Assembly: GCA_965243325.1 (NCBI GenBank)
Contig: CBDEUQ010000003.1
Span: 3,162,001-3,226,000 of the forward strand
Source of the DNA: JANQOH01 sp965243325
GTDB lineage: Bacteria > Pseudomonadota > Alphaproteobacteria > UBA7887
DNA length: 64,000 nucleotides
Reading direction: 5' to 3'
A program made the position numbers and the translations under genes. This document shows positions 53,066-61,273 of the stretch, piece after piece. The notes under the pieces are model-generated. The model worked only from the letters and a program-made list of their open reading frames with translations. It did no database searches and had not been told where the DNA came from. The first letter of the stretch is position 1, and every line of letters starts with the position of its first letter.

Positions 53066-53758
53066 ATGTGCGGTCGCTTCACCCTCCGCCCGCCGTGGGC
53101 TGAGATCGACGAGTATTTCCGCCCCGGCGGACCGGCATTGAATGTCCGTCCCTGCTACAACGTGGCACCGGGCCAGGACGTCGCCGTCGTTCGCCGGAAG
53201 GGCGGCGGCCGCCGGCTGTCGATGTTGCGCTGGGGCCTGGTCCCCGGCTGGGCCCGGGACCCGCGCATCGGGGGCCGGCTCGTCAACGCGCGCTCGGAGA
53301 CCGCGGCGGAGAAGCCGGCGTTCCGGGCCGCGTTCCGCTCCCGCCGCTGTCTCGTGGTCGCGGACGGGTTCTATGAATGGGCCGGTCGCGGACGGGCGCG
53401 GCAACCGTGGCTGTTCGAGATCGACGGCGGCGCCTTGTTCGCTTTCGCCGGCCTGTGGGAGCGCTGGACCGTGCCGGCCGGCCTCGCTCTCGCGCCGTCC
53501 CTGGCCCACGTCCAGCCGGGCGACGCGATCGAGACCTGCACGATTCTCACGACGGCCGCCAATTCCGTCGTCGCCCCCGTCCACCACCGGATGCCGGTCA
53601 TCCTTCCCCCGACATCGTTCGATGCATGGCTCGCGAACGATCCCGTTCCGCTCGCGCCCTGCCCCGCCGACGCGATGACCGCGCGGCCCGTCTCCTCGGC
53701 GGTCAACAGCACCGCGATCGACGACTCCCGCTGCGTCGAGCCGACCACGCTGCTGTAG
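53066..53758 (+). CDS. yedK: YedK/HMCES-type SOS response-associated (SRAP) protein
   Basis: 230 residues. Covalently shields abasic sites in single-stranded DNA through its N-terminal Cys. MCGRFTL gives the catalytic Cys2, YNVAPGQDVAVVR and RWGLVPGWARDP the DNA-binding surface, INARSET-like LVNARSETAAEKPAFRAAF, ADGFYEW (catalytic Glu) and PVHHRMPVIL (catalytic His). All key residues are there. Start fixed by the need for Cys2. Confidence 0.95.
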   Translation: MCGRFTLRPPWAEIDEYFRPGGPALNVRPCYNVAPGQDVAVVRRKGGGRRLSMLRWGLVPGWARDPRIGGRLVNARSETAAEKPAFRAAFRSRRCLVVADGFYEWAGRGRARQPWLFEIDGGALFAFAGLWERWTVPAGLALAPSLAHVQPGDAIETCTILTTAANSVVAPVHHRMPVILPPTSFDAWLANDPVPLAPCPADAMTARPVSSAVNSTAIDDSRCVEPTTLL

Positions 53759-53960
53759 GGCCGCGGGAGCGTGCTCGCACGACTTCCGGGTGCGCCCGGG
53801 GTGCCACGCCGCATTGCCTCCCGCGAGGAGAAGGAACGCGCGATTGCGGCGTTCCCGCCGGATCGGGACCGGGCCCGGGGTTGGTCGCGACGGGCGGCGT
53901 GCGGAAGGCACGGGAGAGCGCGCGCGGCCGCGTGGCGGTGCGGCGCCGACAGCGTCCGTT

Positions 53961-54311
53961 ATGCTTGACGTAACGCAGATAGGGCCGCTGCGGCGGAAAC
54001 GATGCGGCCGTTGGGGAATCGGATGCGTCGCGATCGTCGGCTTCAGGGACAGGAAGACCGAGGCGTTCTATCGCGGCCGCCGGGTCGCGGCCTTCTCCGG
54101 TTTCGCGCGGGCCGCCTCGCGCAAGCTCGATCAGCTCGACGCGGCCACCGGACTCGGGGATCTGGCGCGCCCCGGGAGCCGTCTCGAAGCGCTCAAGGGC
54201 GGGCGCAGGGGGCAGTGGAGCATCCGCATCGACGACCGGTGGCGGATCTGCTTCGAATGGCCCGAGGGCAGCCCCGGCCCGGCCGGAGTGGAGATCGTCG
54301 ACTGCCATTGA
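53961..54311 (+). CDS. higB: HigB-type RelE-fold toxin
   Basis: 116 residues from ATG 53961; the conserved part starts at FRDRKTEAFYRGRRV (residue 28), so the true start may be later. LARAASRKLDQLDAA-like FARAASRKLDQLDAATGLGD, RLEALKGGRRGQWSIRIDDR, WRICFEW and VEIVDCH match HigB ribosome-dependent mRNases. Antitoxin follows 13 bases later: the reverse order (toxin first) is typical of higBA. Appears intact. Confidence 0.86.
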   Translation: MLDVTQIGPLRRKRCGRWGIGCVAIVGFRDRKTEAFYRGRRVAAFSGFARAASRKLDQLDAATGLGDLARPGSRLEALKGGRRGQWSIRIDDRWRICFEWPEGSPGPAGVEIVDCH

Positions 54312-54324
54312 GAGGAGGCACATC

Positions 54325-54630
54325 GTGCGCGATCCGATTCATCCGGGCGAGACGCTGCGCGAGGACCTCGATGCGCTGGGAATGAGCGCGGCGGAGCTCG
54401 CGCGGCGCATCGAGGTGCCGGTGAACCGCATCACCGAGATTCTCAACGGCCGGCGCTCGGTCACCGGCGACACGGCGTTGCGCCTGGGGCGCTTCTTCGG
54501 GACGTCGGGCGAGTTCTGGCTCAACCTCCAGAAGCTCTACGAGCTGCGGTGCGCGGAGCGGAAGAACGGCGCGGCGATCGCCCGCCTGCCGACCCTCGAC
54601 GCCGGCAAGGACCTGCACGTCGCCGGCTGA
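54325..54630 (+). CDS. higA: HigA-type XRE antitoxin
   Basis: 101 residues from GTG 54325, with GAGGAGG upstream. MRDPIHPGETLREDLDALGM, SAAELARRIEVPVNRITEIL, NGRRSVTGDTALRLGRFFGT and EFWLNLQKLYELR form the HigA helix-turn-helix that binds its own promoter and blocks the toxin. Intact. Confidence 0.93.
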   Translation: MRDPIHPGETLREDLDALGMSAAELARRIEVPVNRITEILNGRRSVTGDTALRLGRFFGTSGEFWLNLQKLYELRCAERKNGAAIARLPTLDAGKDLHVAG

Positions 54631-54853
54631 CTGGCGCCTGCCGGCCGGCCATACGTATGGTGGAAGTGGACGCTCGCTCGCGCTTATGGCGGCGCTCGGC
54701 GGGCCTGCCGGGAGCCCGGAGCACCTGGGGAAACGCCGTCGACCGCCGGCGGAAGAACGGGAGACATCCGCGCCGCCAACCGGGACTGGCGTGACCACTC
54801 TCGCGTATCGACGCATCTTGAAATCATGACATCGATTCCGTAGCCCGTCCGCC

Positions 54854-55081
54854 ATGAGGGCGACGCTGAACATCGACGACGAGATTCTCGAGGCGGCCAG
54901 GTCGATCGCGGGGGAGCGCGGTCTCTCGGTGGGTGCCGTGCTGTCCGAGCTGGCGCGGCGCGGATTGCAGCGGACGGATACGGGCCGGCGCGGGCGAGAG
55001 GGATTTCCCGTGTTCGACGTCTCTCGCGACGGCACGCCCCTTACGCTCGATCGCGTGAAGAGGCACGAAGGCGAGCCTTGA
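54854..55081 (+). CDS. VapB-like ribbon-helix-helix antitoxin
   Basis: 75 residues: MRATLNIDDEILEAARSIAG, then GLSVGAVLSELARRGL, form the DNA-binding RHH; the tail FPVFDVSRDGTPLTLDRVKR would cover the PIN toxin. Its stop overlaps the toxin start (TTGA). Confidence 0.87.
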   Translation: MRATLNIDDEILEAARSIAGERGLSVGAVLSELARRGLQRTDTGRRGREGFPVFDVSRDGTPLTLDRVKRHEGEP

Positions 55082-55521
55082 CCTGCCTTCCCGGTCTCAA
55101 TCTCCCGCTCGCCCTCGCGTGGCCGTCTCACGTCCGCCACGACGTCGCCCACGCATGGTTCGAACGCGAGGCGGCGCCCGGCTGGGCGACCAGTCCGATA
55201 ACCCGGCTCGGGTTCGTTCGGCTGTCTTCCAACCTTGCGTTTACCTCGGATGCGGTGTCGCCGGCCGCGGCGCTCTCTCTGCTGCGGGACATCGTCGCCA
55301 TGGACGGCCACGAGTTCTGGTCCGACGAGGTCGATTGCGTGTCGGCCGCGTTCTCCGCCGGCATCCGCATAGCCGGACATCGTCAGGCGACGGATGCCTA
55401 CCTGCTCTCGCTTGCGCGGGCGCGCTCGGGATGCCTGGCGACCATGGATCGCCGCATCGACCGGCTGCTGCCCAAGGGCGATCGGCCCAATCCGCATCTT
55501 CGGATCGTCGAGCCCGGTTGA
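55078..55521 (+). CDS. VapC-type PIN protein with a lost catalytic Asp
   Basis: 147 residues from TTG 55078. The PIN fold is complete (LALAWPSHVRHDVAHAWFER; LLRDIVAMDGHEFWSDEV; ATDAYLLSLARARSGCLATM), but the start reads CLPGLNLPLALAW where relatives have LPDVN: the first metal-binding Asp is Gly. At the second acidic site relatives usually have an acidic residue near the GF segment; here it reads SPITRLGF. The third and fourth Asp (TDAYL, TMDRR) are kept. Likely catalytically dead, but possibly still able to bind VapB and DNA. Frame intact. Confidence 0.86.
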   Translation: MTCLPGLNLPLALAWPSHVRHDVAHAWFEREAAPGWATSPITRLGFVRLSSNLAFTSDAVSPAAALSLLRDIVAMDGHEFWSDEVDCVSAAFSAGIRIAGHRQATDAYLLSLARARSGCLATMDRRIDRLLPKGDRPNPHLRIVEPG

Positions 55522-55818
55522 GAGGGCCGCGAACGCGACGACGCGGCGCGGCTCCCTGAGGCGTGTGCGCTGTCACGCATCCCTTGGTGATCAAGGGCTC
55601 CAGCTGATCCGAGATTTTTCTTACCCCGGCGGCTTCGCAGACATCTGCGGCCCTGAGATCGGCGGATAGGGCGGATCGAGGATTTCCACCCCATAGCCGA
55701 CGACGCTCCCAGGCTCACTTCCGGCCCCGTCGCGTCGTCCCGCCCGAATCGGATAGAAGGTGTCGCCATCGGGCCAGAGGCCCTCGTTCCATCCACCAGC
55801 CCTGGTAGGGAGAACGTG

Positions 55819-57309
55819 ATGGCGACAACGGAGAAGCTACCCTTTTCCTGGCAGGCTGTCGAAGGCCTGCCGGACCTGGATCGCCTGCGTCTGGTGCTCG
55901 ACACCCTGCCCGACGAGGAGATCGTGGCTGCGCTTGAGGCCGGGCGAGGTCGCGGGCGCAACGACTACCCGGTGCGGTCGATGTGGCGTGCGCTGATCGC
56001 GGGCGTGGTGTTCCAGCACGCCTCGATCCAGTCGCTGCTGCGGGAGATGGGCCGCAACCCGGCGCTCCTGGAACTCTGCGGGTTCGACCCGCTGCCTTTC
56101 CAGAGCGCGCCCGTGTTGGAGCTTCGCGCAGGTACGAAGGAGCCACCATGCGCGGTGGCGCATCCGGCGCAGGTCCGCTCGACGGTGCCCAGCCACTGGA
56201 ACTTCTCGCGCTTCCTGCGGCGCGTCGTGCTGCTTGAGAACGAGTGCGGCCTGGTGTCCGCAATGGTCGAGAGCCTGCGCGCGTCGCTCTTCGAAGAGCT
56301 GCCCGACTTCGGCCGCCATCTCGGCTACGACGGCAAGGCGATCGAGAGCCACTCGACGGGCCGGGTTGCCGAGGACAAGGGGAAGACCTCCGACCCCGAC
56401 GCCGACTGGGGCAAGCATGAGACGAGCGGGGTGAACGCCAAGACCGGCGCGATCTGGAAGAAGGTGAAATCATGGTTCGGCTACGGCCTCCACCTGATCG
56501 CCGACACCCACTACGAGGTCCCGGTGGCCTTCGAGGTGACGCGGGCGTCGGACTCGGAGGTCAAGATGCTCCCCAAGATGCTGGAGAACCTGTTCGCAAG
56601 AGCGCCGGAAATGGTGGAGCGCTGCGACGACTTCAGCGCCGACCGCGGTCTCGACAACGCTCCCCAGAAGAAGTTGCTCTGGGATAAGTGGGCCATTCGG
56701 CCGCTGGTCGACACGCGCTTGATGTGGAAGGCCGAGAAGGAGGAGCCGGGCTATGATCCGACGAAGCCGATCACGCGGGCGCTGTTCCCCAACCGCGCCG
56801 ACGTCGTCGTCCACGACGAGCGCGGCCGCGTGTCCTGCATCTGCCCCCAGACCGGCGAGGTCCGCGCCATGGCCTTCCAGGGCTTCGAGGCCGAGCGCGG
56901 CCTCTGCGGCACGCTGAAATACCGCTGCCCGGCGGCGGCCTTCGGCTTCGACTGTGCAGGCAGCAAGGCGTGCCACCGGGCGGGCGGGGTGGAGCCCGGC
57001 GAGTACGGCCGCATCGTGCGCATCGATCTCGACAAGAACGACCGGCGCGTCTTCACCCCGACGCCCTGGGGCAGCCCGTCCTGGCGGCGCGGCTACAACC
57101 GGCGCTCTGCGATAGAGAGGATCAACAGCCGCCTCGACAACAGCTTCAACTTCGAGACCCACTACATCCGCGGGCTCGCTAAGATGAAGACCCGTGTCGG
57201 GCTGGCGCTGGTGGTGATGATGGCGCTGGCCCTTGCGCAGGTGCGGGCCGGCCACGCGGAGCGGATGCGCTCGCTGGTCGGCGCGGTGCCGTACCTCGAC
57301 ACCGGCTGA
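55819..57309 (+). CDS. DDE-type transposase
   Basis: 496 residues from ATG 55819 (GGGAG upstream). LPDLDRLRLVLDTLPDEEIV, the central YDGKAIESHSTGR (Asp), DFSADRGLD (Asp) and the end NRRSAIERINSRLDNSF (Glu) form a DDE triad in an RNase-H fold with a Cys-containing insertion (CICPQTGEVR, CPAAAFGFDCAGSKACHRAG). I know the family as IS1182/IS4-like transposases but do not fix the group. I could not define terminal repeats; the flanks (vapC, higB fragment) suggest insertion into or beside a higB gene. Confidence 0.85.
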   Translation: MATTEKLPFSWQAVEGLPDLDRLRLVLDTLPDEEIVAALEAGRGRGRNDYPVRSMWRALIAGVVFQHASIQSLLREMGRNPALLELCGFDPLPFQSAPVLELRAGTKEPPCAVAHPAQVRSTVPSHWNFSRFLRRVVLLENECGLVSAMVESLRASLFEELPDFGRHLGYDGKAIESHSTGRVAEDKGKTSDPDADWGKHETSGVNAKTGAIWKKVKSWFGYGLHLIADTHYEVPVAFEVTRASDSEVKMLPKMLENLFARAPEMVERCDDFSADRGLDNAPQKKLLWDKWAIRPLVDTRLMWKAEKEEPGYDPTKPITRALFPNRADVVVHDERGRVSCICPQTGEVRAMAFQGFEAERGLCGTLKYRCPAAAFGFDCAGSKACHRAGGVEPGEYGRIVRIDLDKNDRRVFTPTPWGSPSWRRGYNRRSAIERINSRLDNSFNFETHYIRGLAKMKTRVGLALVVMMALALAQVRAGHAERMRSLVGAVPYLDTG

Positions 57310-57543
57310 CCGGTTGTCCCACCTCCGACATCGCCGCTCGACCAAGCCGCCTGCCGGCGGATGGCAGACCGCGGCCATCCATGTCACGATGTTCCCGTAG
57401 CGTTCCGATCTCGCGTCTAATCGCTGCATTCTGCTCACCCGGCGGGGATCAGGCAGTCGATATCCGGCCGCCAAAGATCAGCGTCACGATGTCGAAATAC
57501 GCCACAGCGCACATTCCTCTCCCTGGTGGTCTCGTGCCATAGC

Positions 57544-57734
57544 TTCGGCGTATCCTGTTCCGTCAGCAAAAGGCGACACATCCGGGCAGCGCCGACGCGC
57601 CGGGCTTCCGGCTGCATCCCCTCAAGGGCAACCGCTCGGGCCAGTGGAGCGTCCGCGTGTCGGGCAACGGGCGGGTGTTGTTCCGCTTCGAGGACGGCGA
57701 GGCCGTGGACGTGGACCTGATCGACTACCACTGA
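57544..57734 (+). pseudogene. HigB-like toxin fragment (C-terminal part)
   Basis: The frame after a TAG reads LRRILFRQQKATHPGSADAP, GFRLHPLKGNRSGQWSVRVS, GNGRVLFRFEDGEAVDVDLI, DYH to TGA. This is the end of a HigB-type toxin lacking its first 35 or so residues and start codon. No HigA follows. The nearby transposase probably removed the rest. Confidence 0.75.
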
Positions 57735-57809
57735 CAGAATGGGAGCACCGACCACGAACGACATTGCGAGCGATCACGTCGGCCCGATCCGCCGACGTTC
57801 TGCCATTTT

Positions 57810-57846
57810 CCTTGCTGATTGAACGGAAAACGTTAAATAAGCAAGG
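57810..57846. promoter_or_regulatory. Inverted repeat at the start of the AAA/DUF4143 gene
   Basis: CCTTGCT (57810-57816) and AGCAAGG (57840-57846) flank an AT-rich 23-bp centre; the right arm abuts the ATG at 57847 and contains the binding site AAGG. The centre (TTGAACGGAAAACGTTAAAT) could include promoter elements. It may be an operator or a hairpin that hides the start. Confidence 0.4.
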
Positions 57847-59013
57847 ATGATCGATCGCAGACACACGCGACGAGTCCTGCAGTTTCTCGAAGAAATTCCT
57901 GCCGTTGCGCTTCTCGGGCCGCGCCAGGTCGGGAAGACCACCCTCGCCCGCGCAATCGCGGCTGAATCGCCCGACTGCCTGTACCTCGATCTCGAGAATC
58001 CACGGGACGTCGCCCGTCTCGCGGATCCGGGGCGATATCTCGAGCTCCACGCCGATCGGTTGGTGATCCTGGACGAGATCCAGCGGATGCCCGATCTCTT
58101 TCGAGTGTTGCGCGGGCAGATTGACGAGCGCCGCCGCGGCGGCCGGCGTTCGCGGCATTTTCTCCTCCTCGGGTCGGCGTCGGACAGGTTGCTGCGGCAG
58201 TCGTCGGAGTCGCTCGCCGGCCGCATCGTCTATCACGAGCTGCCGGGGCTGGACGCTCTGGAAGTCGGGTCCGAGCACGACTCCCTTTGGCTCCGTGGCG
58301 GCTTTCCCGACTCCTTTACCGCCCGGAGCGATGCAGCGAGCGCCCGCTGGCGGCTCAACTTCGTTCGCACGTATCTGGAGCGCGACATCCCGCAATTCGG
58401 CGTGCGCGTGCCGGCGGAAACGCTGCGGCGCTTCTGGACGATGCTCGGCCACCGCCAGGGCGGTCTCCTGAACGCCTCGGAGCTTGCCCGCGGTCTCGAT
58501 GTCTCGGCGCCCGCGGTGACGCGCTACGTGGACCTCCTGTCGGATCTCATGCTGGTCCGCCGGCTGCCTCCCTGGTTCGCCAACGTCGGCAAGCGCCTGG
58601 TCAAGGCCCCCAAGGTCTACATTCGCGACAGCGGGGTCCTGCATTCGCTGCTGGGACTCGGCACCCTCGACGACCTGCTCTCCCATCCGGTGATCGGGGC
58701 GAGCTGGGAAGGCTTCGTGATCGAGAACCTGATCGCGGCCGCCCCCTTCGGGACGGGCGCCTGGTTCTACCGCACCCGGGCGGGAGCGGAGATCGACCTC
58801 CTGCTGCATTTACCCGACCGCCGCCTGTGGGCGGTCGAGGTGAAGCGAAGCGCCGCGCCCAGGGCCGGAAAGGGATTCGAACTTGCCGCCTCCGATCTCG
58901 AAGCGGACGAGCGATTCGTCGTGCACCCCGGCCGCGAGCCCTTCCCGCTGTCCCGGACGACCTCCGCGGTCCCCTTGGCGGACCTGATGGCACGGCTCGA
59001 AGCGCTCGGTTGA
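57847..59013 (+). CDS. AAA ATPase with DUF4143 domain
   Basis: 388 residues. AAA_14-type ATPase: Walker A LLGPRQVGKTTL (G24-T32), Walker B LVILDEIQRMP (about 70-80), FLLLGSASDRLLRQ (sensor). The second half is DUF4143 with LNFVRTYLERDIPQFGV, LNASELARGLDVSAPAVTRY (winged-helix-like), SWEGFVIENLIAA and AEIDLLLHLPDR, WAVEVKRS, whose D and E-x-K recall PD-(D/E)xK nucleases. Members are widespread, mobile and toxin/defence-associated, but no function is proved to my knowledge. Complete. Confidence 0.9.
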   Translation: MIDRRHTRRVLQFLEEIPAVALLGPRQVGKTTLARAIAAESPDCLYLDLENPRDVARLADPGRYLELHADRLVILDEIQRMPDLFRVLRGQIDERRRGGRRSRHFLLLGSASDRLLRQSSESLAGRIVYHELPGLDALEVGSEHDSLWLRGGFPDSFTARSDAASARWRLNFVRTYLERDIPQFGVRVPAETLRRFWTMLGHRQGGLLNASELARGLDVSAPAVTRYVDLLSDLMLVRRLPPWFANVGKRLVKAPKVYIRDSGVLHSLLGLGTLDDLLSHPVIGASWEGFVIENLIAAAPFGTGAWFYRTRAGAEIDLLLHLPDRRLWAVEVKRSAAPRAGKGFELAASDLEADERFVVHPGREPFPLSRTTSAVPLADLMARLEALG

Positions 59014-59373
59014 CCCCACGGTCTGGAGTCCTTTCCACGACAGGTGCCGCTGCGAGTTGCGCTCGGGGGTTTCGTGACGTGACCGCGTCGGGTGTGACGA
59101 GAAAAGCTCCGCAAGGAAACCGATGGGCGATTGGTACCCAGCACACCGTCATCGGCCGGAACAGCCGGCGCCGCAAGGGTTTGGAGCCGTCACGGCGATT
59201 GAGCGAGACGACCGGCCCGCGATTGCCGAGCGCGTTCCGCGTTGTCTTGCCGACGATAGAGGCAACGAAGTGAGGCGCACCGGACGAAGAGGTAGTGAGG
59301 CGCGGCCTGTGTCTTGATTGCGTCGCAATCACTGCATAGGGTTCGCTTCGTTGGAGCGGCGGAGGACATGAAC
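59014..59373. other. Intergenic region, nothing supported
   Basis: About 360 bases between the DUF4143 gene and FitA. Some short frames, no domain. The GGAGGA at 59361 belongs to the FitA start. Confidence 0.35.
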
Positions 59374-59619
59374 ATGGCGAGCATCACGATCCGCAATCTC
59401 GACGACGACGTGAAGACGCGGCTTCGCACGCGGGCTGCGGGAAACGGTCGTTCCATGGAAGAGGAAGCGCGGCTGATACTGCGCGCGGCGGTCGGACGGA
59501 AAGCTGTCCCGGAGAAAGGTCTCGGGACGGCGATTCACGAACTGTTCAAGCCCTTCGGCGGAGTCGAGTTGGAGTTGCCGCCGCGCGGCCCGATGCGTGA
59601 ACCGCCGAGCTTCGACTGA
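59374..59619 (+). CDS. FitA-like antitoxin (intact pair)
   Basis: 81 residues from ATG 59374, eight bases after GGAGG (ATG 59368 is too close to it). MASITIRNLDDDVKTRLRTR is the ribbon-helix-helix; VELELPPRGPMREPPSFD the toxin-covering arm. Clearly related to the FitA at 8052 (same RNLDD, RSMEE and RGPMR.PP segments), so the window carries two FitAB loci. Confidence 0.92.
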   Translation: MASITIRNLDDDVKTRLRTRAAGNGRSMEEEARLILRAAVGRKAVPEKGLGTAIHELFKPFGGVELELPPRGPMREPPSFD

Positions 59620-59626
59620 GACGACC

Positions 59627-60049
59627 ATGATCTTGCTAGACACGAACGTGGTGTCCGAGCTGATGCGCGACGTGCCGAGCACGGAGGTTCTTTCCTGGAT
59701 GGACGAGCGACCGACGCGCGAGTTGTTCGTGACGGCAGTGACGGAAGCAGAGATCCGCACGGGTGTCGCCATCTTGCCGGACGGTGCGCGGCGGCGAGGT
59801 TTGGCGGACGCCGCCGAACGAACGCTCCGCGTCCTGTTCGCAGGTCGGGTCCTCCCGTTCGATAGCGACGCGGCGCGTGCCTACGCCGATATCGCCGCCG
59901 CCGCCCGTGCTGCCGGGCGTCCGGTCCCCCAGTCGGACTGCCAGATCGCAGCCATTGCCCGCTCGCGTGCCATGGCGGTGGCGACGCGGAATGTACGGGA
60001 CTTTGCGGATGCAGGCATCGACGTGATCGACCCGTGGACGGACGCATGA
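59627..60049 (+). CDS. FitB-like PIN toxin (intact)
   Basis: 140 residues. PIN ribonuclease with the full acidic set: LLDTNVVSELM (Asp5, Glu), TEAEIRTG (Glu), VPQSDCQIAAIA (Asp) and VATRNVRDF (Asn/Asp). LPFDSDAARAYADIAA is typical FitB/VapC. It starts seven bases after the antitoxin stop. This copy serves as an internal reference for the nonsense-mutated FitB at 8305. Confidence 0.94.
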   Translation: MILLDTNVVSELMRDVPSTEVLSWMDERPTRELFVTAVTEAEIRTGVAILPDGARRRGLADAAERTLRVLFAGRVLPFDSDAARAYADIAAAARAAGRPVPQSDCQIAAIARSRAMAVATRNVRDFADAGIDVIDPWTDA

Positions 60050-60348
60050 GCGCTTCGCCGCGGGCGACGGAGCGACCGGGGCCTACGCCCGCGATGACGC
60101 CCGGAGCGTTTATCGACAAGTGGCGGGTGTCGGTGTTGAAGGAGAGCGCGGGGGCTCGGGAGCACTTCATCGACCTGTGCCGGCTGCTCGGCGAGCCGAC
60201 ACCGGCCGAGGCCGACCCGTCGGGCGAGCGGTACTGCTTCGAGCCCGGCGCGCGGAAGGACACCGGCGGCGACGGTTGGGCCGACGGGTGGAAGCGGGGC
60301 TGCTTCTCGCGGAAGCATGCACGCGCGTCGTCGCCGCCGAAGGGCTGA
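60046..60348 (+). pseudogene. N-terminal fragment of a large class I DNA methyltransferase
   Basis: From ATG 60046 (ATGA with the FitB stop; ATG 60094 is the likely native start) the frame gives MTPGAFIDKWRVSVLKESAG, AREHFIDLCRLLGEPTPAEA and GWADGWKRGCFSRKH. This is the opening of the big restriction-linked or stand-alone DNA methyltransferases of about 900 residues (FIxKWR..LKE..A.QEHFIDLC..L..P.P; ARK..GG.GWADVWK.G.F). It breaks off after about 85 residues; no methylase motifs follow. Confidence 0.75.
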
Positions 60349-60460
60349 CGTCCGAGGAGACCCGGCACCGTGCCGCGGGGGAACCGCGTACCGTCCTGGA
60401 AGCCGAGGTGCAGGCGCGGGTTCGCGGTCCGGCCCCCGCCCCGCTATGCTTCGCCGCGCC

Positions 60461-61273
60461 ATGACCGCGGGCCACCGCTTCCTTCTCGCGCTCGCCGCGG
60501 CGCTCCTCGCAGCGCCGGCGGCGCGCGCGCACGACTTCTGGGTGCAGCCCGCGCGCTACGCGGCGGCGGCGGGAGAGACGATAGGCCTCCGCCTGTTCAT
60601 CGGCGATGCGTTCGACGGCATGCCCTTCCTGTACGACCCGGACCATGCCGAGCGCTTCTTCGTCCTGGCGCCGGACGGCCGCTCGGCGGTCGAAGGAACG
60701 CGGAACCGCCTGAACGTCGCCTCCATCGAGGCGGCGGCGCCGGGGGCCTACGTCATCGGATACGAAAGCGCCTGGACGCTGCTCGCGCTCCCCGCCGACC
60801 GCTTCGACGCCTACCTGAGGAAGGAGGGCTTCGAACGGGTGCGCAAGGCGCGCGCCGCCCGGGGCGAAAGCGCCGCGCCCGGGCGCGAGGCCTACGCGCG
60901 CTCGGCGAAGGCGATCGTCCACGCTGGCGGCGGCCGCGCCGGCTACGACGCCGTGCTCGGCCTGCCGCTGGAGCTCGTGCCCGAACGCGCCCCGGCCGAC
61001 CTCGCACCGGGCGGGACTCTCGTCGTCCGCCTGCTCCGCGGGGGCGCGCCGCTCGCCGGCGCGCGCGTCGTCGCCTTCGCCGACGCCGACCGCTTCCGCC
61101 CCGTCGAGGCGCAGACGGGCGCCGACGGCCGCGCCGCGCTGGTGCTGGCGCACGCCGGAGCGTGGCTGGTCCGCGCCGTGCACATGACCGGGGCGGCGCC
61201 CGGCCGCGACGCGGACTGGGAGAGCGTGTGGGCGTCGCTGACCTTCGCCATCCCCGGGCCGGACGGAGAGTAG
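60461..61273 (+). CDS. DUF4198-family periplasmic protein
   Basis: 270 residues from ATG 60461 (ATG 60446 also possible). Signal peptide FLLALAAALLAAPAARAHDF with HDFWVQP directly after cleavage, the standard start of DUF4198 (NikK-related) proteins. LFIGDAFDGMPFLYDPDHAE and ERFFVLAPDGRSAVEGTRN, then a second beta domain (PGGTLVVRLLRGGAPLAGAR; TGADGRAALVLAHAGAWLVR). In some genomes such proteins accompany metal transporters; none is seen here. Convergent with the next gene, with no spacer. Confidence 0.88.
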   Translation: MTAGHRFLLALAAALLAAPAARAHDFWVQPARYAAAAGETIGLRLFIGDAFDGMPFLYDPDHAERFFVLAPDGRSAVEGTRNRLNVASIEAAAPGAYVIGYESAWTLLALPADRFDAYLRKEGFERVRKARAARGESAAPGREAYARSAKAIVHAGGGRAGYDAVLGLPLELVPERAPADLAPGGTLVVRLLRGGAPLAGARVVAFADADRFRPVEAQTGADGRAALVLAHAGAWLVRAVHMTGAAPGRDADWESVWASLTFAIPGPDGE

